52,327 nt of DNA from contig JACRAZ010000096.1 in the NCBI GenBank assembly GCA_016213205.1, forward strand, positions 1 through 52,327, given 5' to 3'. The notes beneath the pieces were generated by a model. That model was not told the origin of the DNA. It worked only from the letters and a program-made list of their open reading frames with translations, and did no database searches. Every line of letters begins with the position of its first letter. Position 1 is the stretch's first letter. The DNA is from Burkholderiales bacterium. Lineage in GTDB: Bacteria > Pseudomonadota > Gammaproteobacteria > Burkholderiales > Burkholderiaceae_C. This document shows, piece after piece, positions 16,556 through 25,012 of the stretch. Both the position numbers and the translations under genes were made by a program.

Positions 16556-17671
16556 TCAGGCCAGTACCTGTTCTGCCGGCACGTGGGCGTACCCCAGTTG
16601 TTCAGCCACCGGCGCGCAGGTGACCTGGCCGAACGCCACGTTCAGGCCGGCCCGCAGGTGCGGGTCGGCCGCCAGCGCAGCGCGCCACCCAAGATTGGCC
16701 AGCGCCTGCGCATGGCCGATCGTGGCGTTGTTCAGCGCGAAGGTGGAGGTGCGCGCCACGGCCCCTGGCATGTTGGCGACGCAGTAGTGCACGATGCCGT
16801 CCACCACGTAGGTGGGCTCAGCATGCGTGGTGGCGCGCGAGGTTTCGAAACACCCCCCTTGGTCGATCGCGACATCGACCACCACCGCACCGGGGCGCAT
16901 CTGCGACACCATCGCCCGCGTCACGAGCTTGGGCGCCGCGGCACCGGGGATCAACACACCACCGATCACCAGATCGGCCGACAGCACAGACTCCTCGACA
17001 CTGTGGGCATTCGAGTACAGGGTCGTGATGCGGTTGCCGAAGATCAGGTCGAGCTGGCGCAGGCGATCCACGTTCTTGTCCAGCACGGTGACACGGGCGC
17101 CCATGCCCACGGCCACCTGCAGCGCGTGCGTGCCGACCACGCCCGCCCCCAGGATCACCACATGCGCCGGCGCCACGCCCGGCACGCCGCCCAGCAGCAG
17201 GCCCATGCCGCCCTTGGACTTTTCAAGGTGCGCCGCGCCGGCTTGCACCGCCATGCGGCCGGCCACCTCGCTCATCGGCGCGAGCAGCGGCAGCCCGCCG
17301 CCCGGGCCGGTGACGGTCTCGTAGGCCACACACACCGCACCGGACTTCACCAACCCAGCCGTCTGGTCGGGGTCTGGCGCCAGGTGCAGGTAGGTGTAGA
17401 GCAGTTGCCCCTCGCGCAGCATCGCGATCTCGCCGGGCTGCGGCTCCTTGACCTTGACGATCATCTCGCCACGCTGGAACGCATCGGCAGCATCGGCCGC
17501 CAGCCGTGCCCCGGCGGCGAGGTACTGCTCGTCCGGCAGGCCGATGGCGGCGCCGGCCCCGGCCTGCACCCACACCTCGTGCCCATGGCCCACCAGTTCC
17601 CGCACGCTGGCGGGCGTGAGCCCGACCCGGTACTCGTGGTTCTTGATCTCCTTCGGCACCGCGATGCGCAT
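16556..17671 (-). CDS. ald: Alanine dehydrogenase
   Basis: NAD-dependent interconversion of L-alanine with pyruvate and ammonia. The 371-aa protein begins MRIAVPKEIKNHEYRVGLTP. It has the substrate region VKVKEPQPGE with LLYTYLHLA, the catalytic His and neighbours in MSEVAGRMAVQAGA, and the Rossmann motif ILGAGVVGTHA. The C-terminal VDVAIDQGGCFE is also typical. Start at 17671 with aggaga upstream; the longer reading frame has no family support. It lies on the opposite strand between rplY and pth, genes usually adjacent in relatives, so it may be a later insertion. Confidence 0.95.
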   Translation of the reverse strand: MRIAVPKEIKNHEYRVGLTPASVRELVGHGHEVWVQAGAGAAIGLPDEQYLAAGARLAADAADAFQRGEMIVKVKEPQPGEIAMLREGQLLYTYLHLAPDPDQTAGLVKSGAVCVAYETVTGPGGGLPLLAPMSEVAGRMAVQAGAAHLEKSKGGMGLLLGGVPGVAPAHVVILGAGVVGTHALQVAVGMGARVTVLDKNVDRLRQLDLIFGNRITTLYSNAHSVEESVLSADLVIGGVLIPGAAAPKLVTRAMVSQMRPGAVVVDVAIDQGGCFETSRATTHAEPTYVVDGIVHYCVANMPGAVARTSTFALNNATIGHAQALANLGWRAALAADPHLRAGLNVAFGQVTCAPVAEQLGYAHVPAEQVLA

Positions 17672-17818
17672 GGTGAGGTCTCCTGGGGTTGGCTGTGCTG
17701 ATTGTGGGAACAATCGCCGGCGGCATAAAGCCCCATCGTCAGGCCCGCGGCCGCGCGCCTGCCCCGCTTGCTGGCGCCTCGATCAAGGGGGCCGGTCCGC
17801 CGCGTCGCCGGGGGCCGG

Positions 17819-17831
17819 GATAATCCGCCGC
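17819..17831 (+). promoter_or_regulatory. Possible -10 element abutting the pth start
   Basis: GATAAT at 17819-17824 ends seven bases before the pth ATG. If it is a -10 box, transcription would begin at or next to the ATG, giving a leaderless or nearly leaderless mRNA. No ribosome site is visible. The following word taatccgccgcat also occurs before nadK (2868-2880). Confidence 0.35.
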
Positions 17832-18452
17832 ATGATCAGACTGCTCGTCGGCCTGGGCAACCCCGGGCCCGAATACGAAGCCACGCGCCACAACGCCGGT
17901 TTCTGGTGGGTGGATGCAGCCGCACAGGTGCTGGGGGCCCGGCTTGCGTTCGACCGCAGCTACCACGGGCTCGTCGCCCGGGTGAACCGGGCCGATGGGC
18001 CCGTGTGGCTGCTGCAGCCGCAAACCTACATGAACCTCTCCGGCAAGTCGGTCGCTGCGCTGGCCCGATTCTTCAAGATCGAGCCGGAGCAGATCCTGGT
18101 CATCCATGATGAACTCGACCTGCTGCCGGGCCAGATGAAACTCAAGCAGGGCGGCGGAGCGGCTGGCCACAACGGGTTGAAGGACATCCTGGCCCAGCTG
18201 GGATCCCCCGCGTTCTGGCGCCTGCGCATCGGCATCGGACACCCGGGTGACCGTGCAGAAGTGGCCAACTGGGTGCTTCGCAAGCCGGCGCCCGAGCATC
18301 GCGAGGCGATTCAGAAGTGCATCGCACAATCGATCGATGCACTGCCACTGCTGCTGGACGGGCCGATGGACCGCGCGATGATGAAGATCCACGCGAAGCC
18401 GCAACGGCTGAAGCCGCCGGCACCGCCACAACCCGCACCGGAGGCAAACTGA
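17832..18452 (+). CDS. pth: Peptidyl-tRNA hydrolase
   Basis: Releases peptides from prematurely dissociated peptidyl-tRNA. The 206-aa protein has the family motifs VGLGNPGPEYEATRHNAGFW (catalytic His about residue 22), QPQTYMNLSG, HDELDLLPG (catalytic Asp) and KQGGGAAGHNGLKDI. The C-terminus carries a short Pro/Ala-rich tail. The ATG at 17832 is fixed by the conserved N-terminus; upstream in-frame codons are not family-like. It is followed two bases later by the ATG of a small secreted protein gene. Confidence 0.96.
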   Translation: MIRLLVGLGNPGPEYEATRHNAGFWWVDAAAQVLGARLAFDRSYHGLVARVNRADGPVWLLQPQTYMNLSGKSVAALARFFKIEPEQILVIHDELDLLPGQMKLKQGGGAAGHNGLKDILAQLGSPAFWRLRIGIGHPGDRAEVANWVLRKPAPEHREAIQKCIAQSIDALPLLLDGPMDRAMMKIHAKPQRLKPPAPPQPAPEAN

Positions 18453-18454
18453 CC

Positions 18455-18886
18455 ATGCAGCGTATCGGCACCTTGGTGGCAGGGCTCGTGCTGGCCGCCA
18501 ACGGCCTGGCCCAGCCCGCGAGCAACGACAGTGTCTATCGCTGCGGGCCGGACGGCCGCAGCTATTCGGCCGCACCCTGCCCCGAGGGGCGGGCTGTCAA
18601 GGTGGCAGACCCGCGCGATGCCAACCAGCGGCGCGAGGCGGAAGAAATTGCGCAACGTGAGCGACAGCTTGCCGACAGGCTCGCTGCCGAACGCACGCGG
18701 CGCGAGGCCGCCATCGTGCCCGCCGGCGCCACCAGCCTCGGGCCGCGGCCCGCCGGCCAGGCGGCATCCGGCGCCAAGCACGCCAAGTCAGGCACGAAGA
18801 AGAACAAGAAGGGCAACAAGAAGGGCAAGTCGACCGATCCGCGCCTGACCGACCCGATGCGGTCAATCCCGCCCTCGAAGCCCTAA
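18455..18886 (+). CDS. Small secreted DUF4124-like protein with lysine-rich tail
   Basis: The 143-aa protein begins with a short signal peptide (MQRIGTLVAGLVLAANGLAQ). A DUF4124-type motif follows, VYRCGPDGRSYSAAPCPEG, with two cysteines likely forming a disulfide. Next come a charged helix (RREAEEIAQRERQLADRLAAERTRR is one continuous helical stretch, positions about 60-84) and a Lys/Gly-rich tail. Family members are periplasmic proteins of unknown role. The gaggc ribosome site lies inside the pth 3' end. The 3' end overlaps the convergent ferredoxin gene by 4 bases. Confidence 0.75.
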   Translation: MQRIGTLVAGLVLAANGLAQPASNDSVYRCGPDGRSYSAAPCPEGRAVKVADPRDANQRREAEEIAQRERQLADRLAAERTRREAAIVPAGATSLGPRPAGQAASGAKHAKSGTKKNKKGNKKGKSTDPRLTDPMRSIPPSKP

Positions 18887-19143
18887 CCGGGCTCGCGCGG
18901 CGACACCAGCACACGGAACTTCGACCACAGCTGGTCGCGTGTCTCGATGCGCTTCGGGTTCACCGGAATGCAGGCCACGGGGCAGACCTGCACACACTGC
19001 GGCTCATCAAAATGGCCCACGCACTCGGTGCACTTGTCGGGGTCGATCTCGTAGATCTCGGCGCCGAGCGAGATCGCCTGGTTCGGGCATTCGGGTTCGC
19101 AGACGTCGCAGTTGATGCAATCGTCGGTGATCATCAGTGCCAT
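18883..19143 (-). CDS. YfhL-type 2[4Fe-4S] ferredoxin
   Basis: The 86-aa protein has two cysteine clusters for two 4Fe-4S centres. The first is C-x2-C-x2-C-x3-C (CINCDVCEPECP). The second is the longer YfhL/Alvin-type loop CTECVGHFDEPQCVQVCP, then ACIPV. It is a low-potential cytoplasmic electron carrier with an unknown partner. It is last in a probable minus-strand unit rsmD-coaD-ferredoxin, a common order in betaproteobacteria, separated from coaD by 64 bases. Confidence 0.93.
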   Translation of the reverse strand: MALMITDDCINCDVCEPECPNQAISLGAEIYEIDPDKCTECVGHFDEPQCVQVCPVACIPVNPKRIETRDQLWSKFRVLVSPREPG

Positions 19144-19207
19144 GGTGCGGCGCTCGCGGTATTGGCACCTTCGTCACATCGTTCACGGGCCTGGTGGGCC
19201 CGCGTCC

Positions 19208-19717
19208 TCATGCGTCGGGAGTGCTGGCTACGCGTTCCTTCAGTCGGCGAAGCACCGAGGGTGCCACGAACTTCGAGACATCACCGCCCAGAGTGGCAAT
19301 CTCGCGCACAAAGGTGCCGCTCACGAACTGGTATTGGTCGGACGGCGTGAGGAACAAGGTCTCCACCTCGGGCATCAGCTGGCGGTTCATGCCGGCCATC
19401 TGGAACTCATACTCGAAGTCGGTCACCGCGCGCAGGCCGCGTACCACGACCTGGCCCTGGTTCGCGACGACAAAGTCGCTCAGCAGACCGCGGAACGGTA
19501 TGACCTGGACATTGCCGTACGGCCGCGCGATCTCGGTGGCGATCTCCATGCGCTCGTCGATCGTGAACATCGTGCGCTTGTGATGGCCCACTGCCACCGC
19601 GAGGATGAGCCTGTCGAACAACCGCGAAGCGCGGCGCATCAGGTCCTCGTGGCCCAGTGTCATGGGGTCGAAGGTGCCCGGGTAGACAGCAATCAGGGGC
19701 TTGGGGTGATCCAGCAC
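19208..19717 (-). CDS. coaD: Phosphopantetheine adenylyltransferase
   Basis: Catalyses the fourth step of CoA synthesis (4'-phosphopantetheine + ATP to dephospho-CoA). The 169-aa protein has the nucleotidyltransferase motif YPGTFDPMTLGHEDLMRRA, GLRAVTDFEYEFQMAGMN and SSxR-like VSGTFVREIA. The GTG at 19717 is chosen because gaggag sits seven bases before it; an in-frame GTG six bases further up is closer to the ribosome site. The last CoA enzyme, CoaE, is also in this window at 40168. Confidence 0.95.
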   Translation of the reverse strand: MLDHPKPLIAVYPGTFDPMTLGHEDLMRRASRLFDRLILAVAVGHHKRTMFTIDERMEIATEIARPYGNVQVIPFRGLLSDFVVANQGQVVVRGLRAVTDFEYEFQMAGMNRQLMPEVETLFLTPSDQYQFVSGTFVREIATLGGDVSKFVAPSVLRRLKERVASTPDA

Positions 19718-19745
19718 AGTCACTCCTCGTCGGCTCGCGGGCAGT

Positions 19746-20329
19746 TTAGCTGTTGCGCCGCAACAAGTGGAAATGAACCGCACCGGCACGGGCCTTGCGC
19801 CAAAGCTCGTAGCCCGGCGGCGGCAGGTCGACCGCTTGTGATGCCTCGATGTAGAGGTATCCGCCCACCACCACCAGCGGCGCGGCCACGTCTACCGCTG
19901 GGCCGATCAGTTCCGCTTCGAACGGCGGGTCCAGCATCACGAGCTCAAACCGCTCCGGGGCGCTGGCGCGCATCCAGCCCAAGGCGTCGGCCTGCTCGAT
20001 GTGCAGCGCAAGCGCTCCCAGCCGCGCCTGGCTCGCACGCAGGCTGCGGACGAGTTCGTTGTCACGCTCGAGCAGCGTGACCTCGGCCGCGCCGCGCGAA
20101 CCGGCTTCGAAACCGAGGGCACCGCTGCCGGCAAAGGCATCGAGGCAGCGCCAGCCGTCCAGGTCCTGGCCCAACCAATTGAAAAGGGTCTCGCGCACCC
20201 GGTCGGGTGTCGGCCGCAGTCCGGGTTTGTCCGCCACCGGCAGCTTGCTGCGCTTCCATTGGCCACCGATCAAACGCACCTCATGCGGCGCCGCGGCCGG
20301 TGCACGGCGTGGCGCTTGCGGGCCGCGGC

Positions 20330-20333
<4 letters not shown>
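19746..20333 (-). CDS. rsmD: 16S rRNA (guanine-966-N2)-methyltransferase RsmD
   Basis: Methylates G966 of 16S rRNA. The 195-aa protein has the RsmD pattern: VRLIGGQWKRSKLPV, RPTPDRVRETLFNWLG, the SAM-binding LDAFAGSGALGFEAGSRGA, and the catalytic N-[DN]PP[FY]-type motif as LDPPF. Start is a GTG at 20333 overlapping the hisF stop as GTGA, so its translation is likely coupled to the his operon. This is unusual: rsmD usually follows ftsY or a protease pair. Confidence 0.94.
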
Positions 20334-21091
<758 letters not shown>

Positions 21092-21141
21092 GGGAATCAG
21101 CCGGCGCTCACGCAGGCTCGGTGGGTGGAAGGGGCGAGCGC

Positions 21142-21885
21142 TCAGCCGCCGTTGAGTTCGTCGGCACGCCGTTGCGCAGCGGCGAAGTCGAGTGCACCGG
21201 AATAGATCGATCGGCCGCAGATCACGCCTTCGACGCCCTCGCCCTGCACGGCGCACAGGCGCTCGATGTCGGCCATGTCCGACAAGCCGCCCGAGGCGAT
21301 GACGGGGATCGTCAAGGCCTGCGCAAGCTTGACCGTGGCGTCGATGTTGATGCCGGTGAGCATGCCGTCGCGACCGATGTCGGTGTAGATCACGCCCTCG
21401 ACGCCGTAGTCTTCGAACTTCTTCGCGAGGTCGACGACCTCATGGCCGGTGAGCTTGCTCCAGCCGTCGGTGGCGACCTTGCCGTCCTTGGCGTCGAGCC
21501 CGACGATGATGTGGCCGCCGAAGGCGGTGCAGGCGTCCTTCAGGAAGCCCGGGTTCTTCACCGCCGCCGTGCCGATGATGATGAAGCTCAGCCCGTCGTC
21601 CAGGTAGCGCTCGATCGTGTCGAGGTCGCGGATGCCACCGCCCAGTTGCACCGGGATTTCGTCGCCCACCTCGGCGAGGATGGCCTTGATCGCAGGCTCG
21701 TTGACCGGCTTGCCGGCGAACGCACCGTTCAGGTCGACCAGGTGCAGCCGGCGAGCCCCGGCGTCGAGCCACCGCCTCGCCATTGCGGCCGGATCCTCGC
21801 CGAAGGTGGTGGATGCGTTCATGTCGCCTTGTTGAAGGCGCACGCACTTGCCGTCTTTCAGATCGATCGCAGGAATCAGCAGCAT
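21142..21885 (-). CDS. hisA: ProFAR isomerase
   Basis: Isomerises ProFAR to PRFAR in histidine synthesis. The 247-aa TIM barrel has MLLIPAIDLKDGKCVRL (catalytic Asp8), LVDLNGAFAGKPVN, VQLGGGIRDLDTIERYLD and YTDIGRDGM (second catalytic Asp), then IASGGLSD. Length is standard. Gaps of 48 bases to hisH and 50 bases to hisF are the longest among the his genes here, but no promoter or terminator was seen in them. Confidence 0.97.
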   Translation of the reverse strand: MLLIPAIDLKDGKCVRLQQGDMNASTTFGEDPAAMARRWLDAGARRLHLVDLNGAFAGKPVNEPAIKAILAEVGDEIPVQLGGGIRDLDTIERYLDDGLSFIIIGTAAVKNPGFLKDACTAFGGHIIVGLDAKDGKVATDGWSKLTGHEVVDLAKKFEDYGVEGVIYTDIGRDGMLTGINIDATVKLAQALTIPVIASGGLSDMADIERLCAVQGEGVEGVICGRSIYSGALDFAAAQRRADELNGG

Positions 21886-21933
21886 GGCTGGTGGTGGTGG
21901 CGAGAAGGTAGGGGGGATCGAGAGGAACGCGCC

Positions 21934-22593
21934 TCAGGGCTTCCAGGCAAGGAAGTTCCGGTACAGGCTCAGGCCGTGCGCTGCGCTCTTCTCGGGGTGG
22001 AACTGGGTGGCAAAAATGTTATCCCGGGCCACGGCACAGGTAAAGCGCCCGCCGTAATCGGTCTCGCCGGCACTGTGGTGCGGCAGTGACGGCCGGGTGA
22101 AGTAGCTGTGCACGAAGTAGAAGTAGGCGCCATCGGGCACGCCATCCCAGACCGGGTGGCGGCGCCCCTCGTGTGCACACTGCATCACCTGGTTCCAGCC
22201 CATCTGCGGCACCTTGTAGCGGCTGCCATCGGGCTGCAGCCGGCCCTCGAGCCGGAAGCGTTCAACCCTGCCTGGAATGAGGCCCAGGCCTGGCGTGTCC
22301 TGCTCTTCGCTGTGGTCGAACAGCATCTGCATGCCGACACAGACGCCCATCAGCGGCTTGCGCGCCGCCGCGTCAAGCACAGCTTCCTTCAGGCCCGAAT
22401 CGGCCAGCTCGCGCATGCAGTCGCGCATCGCACCCTGGCCCGGCAGCACCACGCGTTCGGCGGCCTGCACCTCCTCAGGTCGCTGTGTCACGACCACCTC
22501 GACACCGCTGCCCGCGGCCACGTGCATCACCGCCTGCGACACCGAACGCAGGTTGCCCATGCCGTAGTCGACCACTGCCACTGTGCGGGCCAT
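21934..22593 (-). CDS. hisH: Imidazole glycerol phosphate synthase, glutaminase subunit
   Basis: Class I glutamine amidotransferase that feeds ammonia to HisF. The 219-aa protein has VVDYGMGNLRSV, the oxyanion region VLPGQGAMRDCM, nucleophile Cys in GVCVGMQMLFDHSEE, and the catalytic His/Glu in TQFHPEKS. Start follows the hisB stop after two bases. Length fits the family. Confidence 0.97.
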   Translation of the reverse strand: MARTVAVVDYGMGNLRSVSQAVMHVAAGSGVEVVVTQRPEEVQAAERVVLPGQGAMRDCMRELADSGLKEAVLDAAARKPLMGVCVGMQMLFDHSEEQDTPGLGLIPGRVERFRLEGRLQPDGSRYKVPQMGWNQVMQCAHEGRRHPVWDGVPDGAYFYFVHSYFTRPSLPHHSAGETDYGGRFTCAVARDNIFATQFHPEKSAAHGLSLYRNFLAWKP

Positions 22594-22595
22594 GT

Positions 22596-23186
22596 TCAGA
22601 GACTCCCCTTGGTCGACGGGATGATGCCGGCCGAGCGCGGATCGGGCGTCAGCGCCATGCGCAGCGCGCGGCCGAAGGCCTTGAACACCGTCTCGGCCTG
22701 GTGATGGGCATTGATGCCCTTGAGGTTGTCGATGTGCAGCGTGACCAGCGCGTGGTTCACGAAGCCCTGGAAGAACTCATAGGTGAGCTGCGTATCGAAG
22801 GTGCCAACCATGCCGGCCTTGAACGGGATGTCCAGATGCAGGCCCGGGCGCCCGGAGAAATCGACCACCACCCGGGACAAGGCCTCGTCCAGCGGCACAT
22901 AGGCGTGGCCGTAGCGGGTGATGCCCTTCTTGTCGCCGACGGCCTGGGCCACGGCCATGCCAAGCGTGATGCCGACGTCCTCCACCGTGTGATGGCCGTC
23001 GATGTGCAGGTCGCCGATGGCCTCGACCTCCAGGTCGATCAGACCGTGGCGCGCCACCTGGTCGAGCATGTGGTCGAAGAAGCCGATGCCGGTGGCCAGC
23101 CGGGCCTGGCCGCTGCCATCGAGGTTGACCCGCACGCGGATCTGGGTTTCCTTGGTGTCGCGCCGGACGTCGGCGATGCGGTCCAT
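22596..23186 (-). CDS. hisB: Imidazoleglycerol-phosphate dehydratase
   Basis: Manganese enzyme that dehydrates IGP to imidazole acetol phosphate. It shows both metal-binding HHxxE-type motifs: HIDGHHTVEDVGITLG and INAHHQAETVFKAFGRALR. It also has GIGFFDHMLDQVARHG and the C-terminal STKGSL. The start at 23186 (MDRIADVRRDTKETQIRV) gives 196 aa, the usual single-domain length, with gaaagag before it. ATG 23201 or GTG 23204 are alternatives; the ATG overlaps the hisC stop as TGATG, which would couple the two genes. Confidence 0.96.
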   Translation of the reverse strand: MDRIADVRRDTKETQIRVRVNLDGSGQARLATGIGFFDHMLDQVARHGLIDLEVEAIGDLHIDGHHTVEDVGITLGMAVAQAVGDKKGITRYGHAYVPLDEALSRVVVDFSGRPGLHLDIPFKAGMVGTFDTQLTYEFFQGFVNHALVTLHIDNLKGINAHHQAETVFKAFGRALRMALTPDPRSAGIIPSTKGSL

Positions 23187-23200
23187 GGTGTGCTCTTTCA

Positions 23201-24286
23201 TCACAGCGAGGCGCGCAGCGCCTCGATCATCAGCCGGTTTTCGTCCGGTGTGCCGATGGTCAGCCGCAGGCAGTTCGCCAGCAGCGGGTGCATGGCCGAG
23301 ACGTTCTTCACCAGCACGCCCCGCTGGCGCATGCCGGCGAAGGCCGCGGTCGCGTCAGGCACGCGGGTGAGGATCATGTTGGCCTGGCTCGGATACGGTG
23401 TCACGCCAGGCAGGGCCTGCAGCTCGGTGAAGAGCTTGTCGCGCTCACCGCGGATGGCGGCCGCCTGCCGCGCATACTCGTCGGCGTGTTCCAGCGCGAA
23501 CAGGCCGGCTTCGGCATTGAGCACGCTGATGTTGAAGGGCGGCCGCAGCTTGTCGATTTCGGTGATGAGCGCCGTGCGGCCGATCAGGTAGCCGATGCGC
23601 ACGCCCGCCAGACCGAACTTGCTCATCGTGCGCATCACCAGCACGTGCGGGTGGCGCTCGAGCCGGCCCATCGAATCCCGTGCGGCGAAGGGCTGGTAGG
23701 CCTCGTCCATCACCACCAGCCCGTTGATCCGGCCCATCGCATCGATGAGGCGGTCGATGACGGCATCGTCCCACAGGTTCGCCGTCGGGTTGTTCGGGTA
23801 GGCCAGGTACAGCAGCGTGGGCCGGTGCTGCTCGATGGCGGCCATCATCGCGGCCTCGTCGAGTTCGAAGTCCGGCGTCAGCGGCACGCCGACGAAACGG
23901 ATGCCCTGCAGTGCCGCAGACATGCCGTAGATCACGAAGCCGGGCACCGGCGCCATGATCACCGCGCCCGGCACATCGCAGGCCATGCTGAGCATGGTGA
24001 TCAGTTCGTCCGATCCGTTGCCCAGCGTGATGCCGCAGTTCACCGGCATGCGGGCATGGGCAGCCAGCGCGCGGCGCAGGTCTTCGGTGCGCTCGGCCGG
24101 GTAGCGGTTGATGGCCACCCGCCCGAGCCGTTCGCCCAGGGCCTGCTGCAGGGCCGCGGGCAGGCGGTGGGGGTTCTCCATCGTGTCGAGCTTGACGAGG
24201 CCCGCGCTGGGCTGCACGGCATAGGCATGCATGTCCTGGATGTCGTGCCGGATCACGCGGTTCATGCAGGCGGAGAGGTCGCTCAT
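23201..24286 (-). CDS. hisC: Histidinol-phosphate aminotransferase
   Basis: PLP-dependent transamination of imidazole acetol phosphate. The 361-aa protein has LDTMENPHRLP, ITLGNGSDELI, YPNNPTANLW, VVMDEAYQPFA and the PLP-lysine motif MRTMSKFGLAGVRIGY. ATG at 24286 is set by the conserved N-terminal region and overlaps the vapC-like stop as ATGA. Expression is therefore tied at the translational level to a toxin gene. The internal Cys/Met run MSDLSACMNRVIRHD leaves a second possible start at M8. Confidence 0.96.
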   Translation of the reverse strand: MSDLSACMNRVIRHDIQDMHAYAVQPSAGLVKLDTMENPHRLPAALQQALGERLGRVAINRYPAERTEDLRRALAAHARMPVNCGITLGNGSDELITMLSMACDVPGAVIMAPVPGFVIYGMSAALQGIRFVGVPLTPDFELDEAAMMAAIEQHRPTLLYLAYPNNPTANLWDDAVIDRLIDAMGRINGLVVMDEAYQPFAARDSMGRLERHPHVLVMRTMSKFGLAGVRIGYLIGRTALITEIDKLRPPFNISVLNAEAGLFALEHADEYARQAAAIRGERDKLFTELQALPGVTPYPSQANMILTRVPDATAAFAGMRQRGVLVKNVSAMHPLLANCLRLTIGTPDENRLMIEALRASL

Positions 24287-24729
24287 GGGGCGGTATCGAG
24301 CACTTCGGGCCCGACCAGGAAGGGATTGAGGATGCGGACACTGTCGATCTGCTGCTCGTGCTGCAGGTCTTCCGACAACAGCCAGCGGCAGCCCTGCGCC
24401 TGCGCTGCAGCCACGACCAGCGCGTCCCAGTAGTCCAGGCCGAACCGGCTCTCGACAGCCCATGCCGTCTCGACCGTGCCGTGGTCCACGGCCCAGGGCT
24501 GCCACCGCTGATAGCGACGAACCTCGGCCCGGGCATCGCCGGCCGAGATGGCGTCGGCAAACCTGCGCCTGGCGTTGCTGTAGAACTCGTTGAGCACCTG
24601 GGTGCTCAAGCGGCCGCAGCGCAGTTCCCAGCATCGGCGAACCCAGTCACGCGCCCGGTCCCGCTTCGTGACGTCTCGGTCGTCGAAGCAATACAGCAGC
24701 ACGTTGGTGTCGACGAAGCAGGCCGTCAC
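24283..24729 (-). CDS. PIN-domain toxin (VapC-like ribonuclease)
   Basis: The 148-aa protein has PIN-domain acidic residues in order: Asp7 in CFVDTNVLLY, Glu48 in LNEFY, Asp99 and Asp102 in GLDYWDALVVAAA. This is the magnesium-binding site of VapC RNases, which cleave tRNA or rRNA when free of antitoxin. Start GTG at 24729 overlaps the antitoxin stop as GTGA, and the stop overlaps the hisC start as ATGA. Placed between hisD and hisC, it interrupts the usual his gene order. The target RNA is unknown. Confidence 0.88.
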   Translation of the reverse strand: MTACFVDTNVLLYCFDDRDVTKRDRARDWVRRCWELRCGRLSTQVLNEFYSNARRRFADAISAGDARAEVRRYQRWQPWAVDHGTVETAWAVESRFGLDYWDALVVAAAQAQGCRWLLSEDLQHEQQIDSVRILNPFLVGPEVLDTAP

Positions 24730-24959
24730 CGCGTGCCTCGCTCGTGCATCTCGTCGCGGCGCAGGTAGCGGCCCTCTGACGCGCCCCAGCTCTTGAACTC
24801 GAGCGCCTCGCGCATGGCGCGCTCGTAGGCGTCGTCATGGCGCATCTTCTCGGCCAGCATTTCGCCGATCAGCCGGGAGACGCTGGTGTTGCGGCGCGCC
24901 GCCTCGAGCCGCGCCCATTCGGCGACGCTGTCTTCCATCGTGACGGTGACGTTCTTCAT
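24726..24959 (-). CDS. Ribbon-helix-helix antitoxin (VapB-like)
   Basis: The 77-aa protein begins with an N-terminal beta strand and helix typical of RHH/CopG regulators (MKNVTVTMEDSVAEWARLEA, then NTSVSRLIGEMLAEKM). The charged C-terminal tail would wrap the toxin. Known VapB-type antitoxins bind palindromes in their own promoter. Three 15-bp palindromes lie directly before the ATG, which supports the call. It is co-translated with the PIN gene through a GTGA overlap. Confidence 0.85.
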   Translation of the reverse strand: MKNVTVTMEDSVAEWARLEAARRNTSVSRLIGEMLAEKMRHDDAYERAMREALEFKSWGASEGRYLRRDEMHERGTR

Positions 24960-24965
24960 GACATC

Positions 24966-25012
24966 ACACGAAGTTTGTGTTGCACGATTTTCGTGTTACA
25001 CGAAGTTCGTGT
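24966..25012 (-). promoter_or_regulatory. Three phased palindromic operators before the toxin-antitoxin pair
   Basis: Palindromes acacgaagtttgtgt (24966-24980), gcacgattttcgtgt (24982-24996) and acacgaagttcgtgt (24998-25012) start exactly 16 bases apart. The third is a perfect 7+7 inverted repeat around one base. They fill the gap between the hisD stop and the antitoxin ATG. The natural reading is an autoregulatory operator for the RHH antitoxin. Bound protein here could also affect transcription passing from hisD to hisC. Confidence 0.8.

Noticed and set aside
15473..17701. Plus-strand open frame of 742 codons across prs, rplY and ald
   Set aside because: It runs through three recognised genes and a terminator without any family motif.
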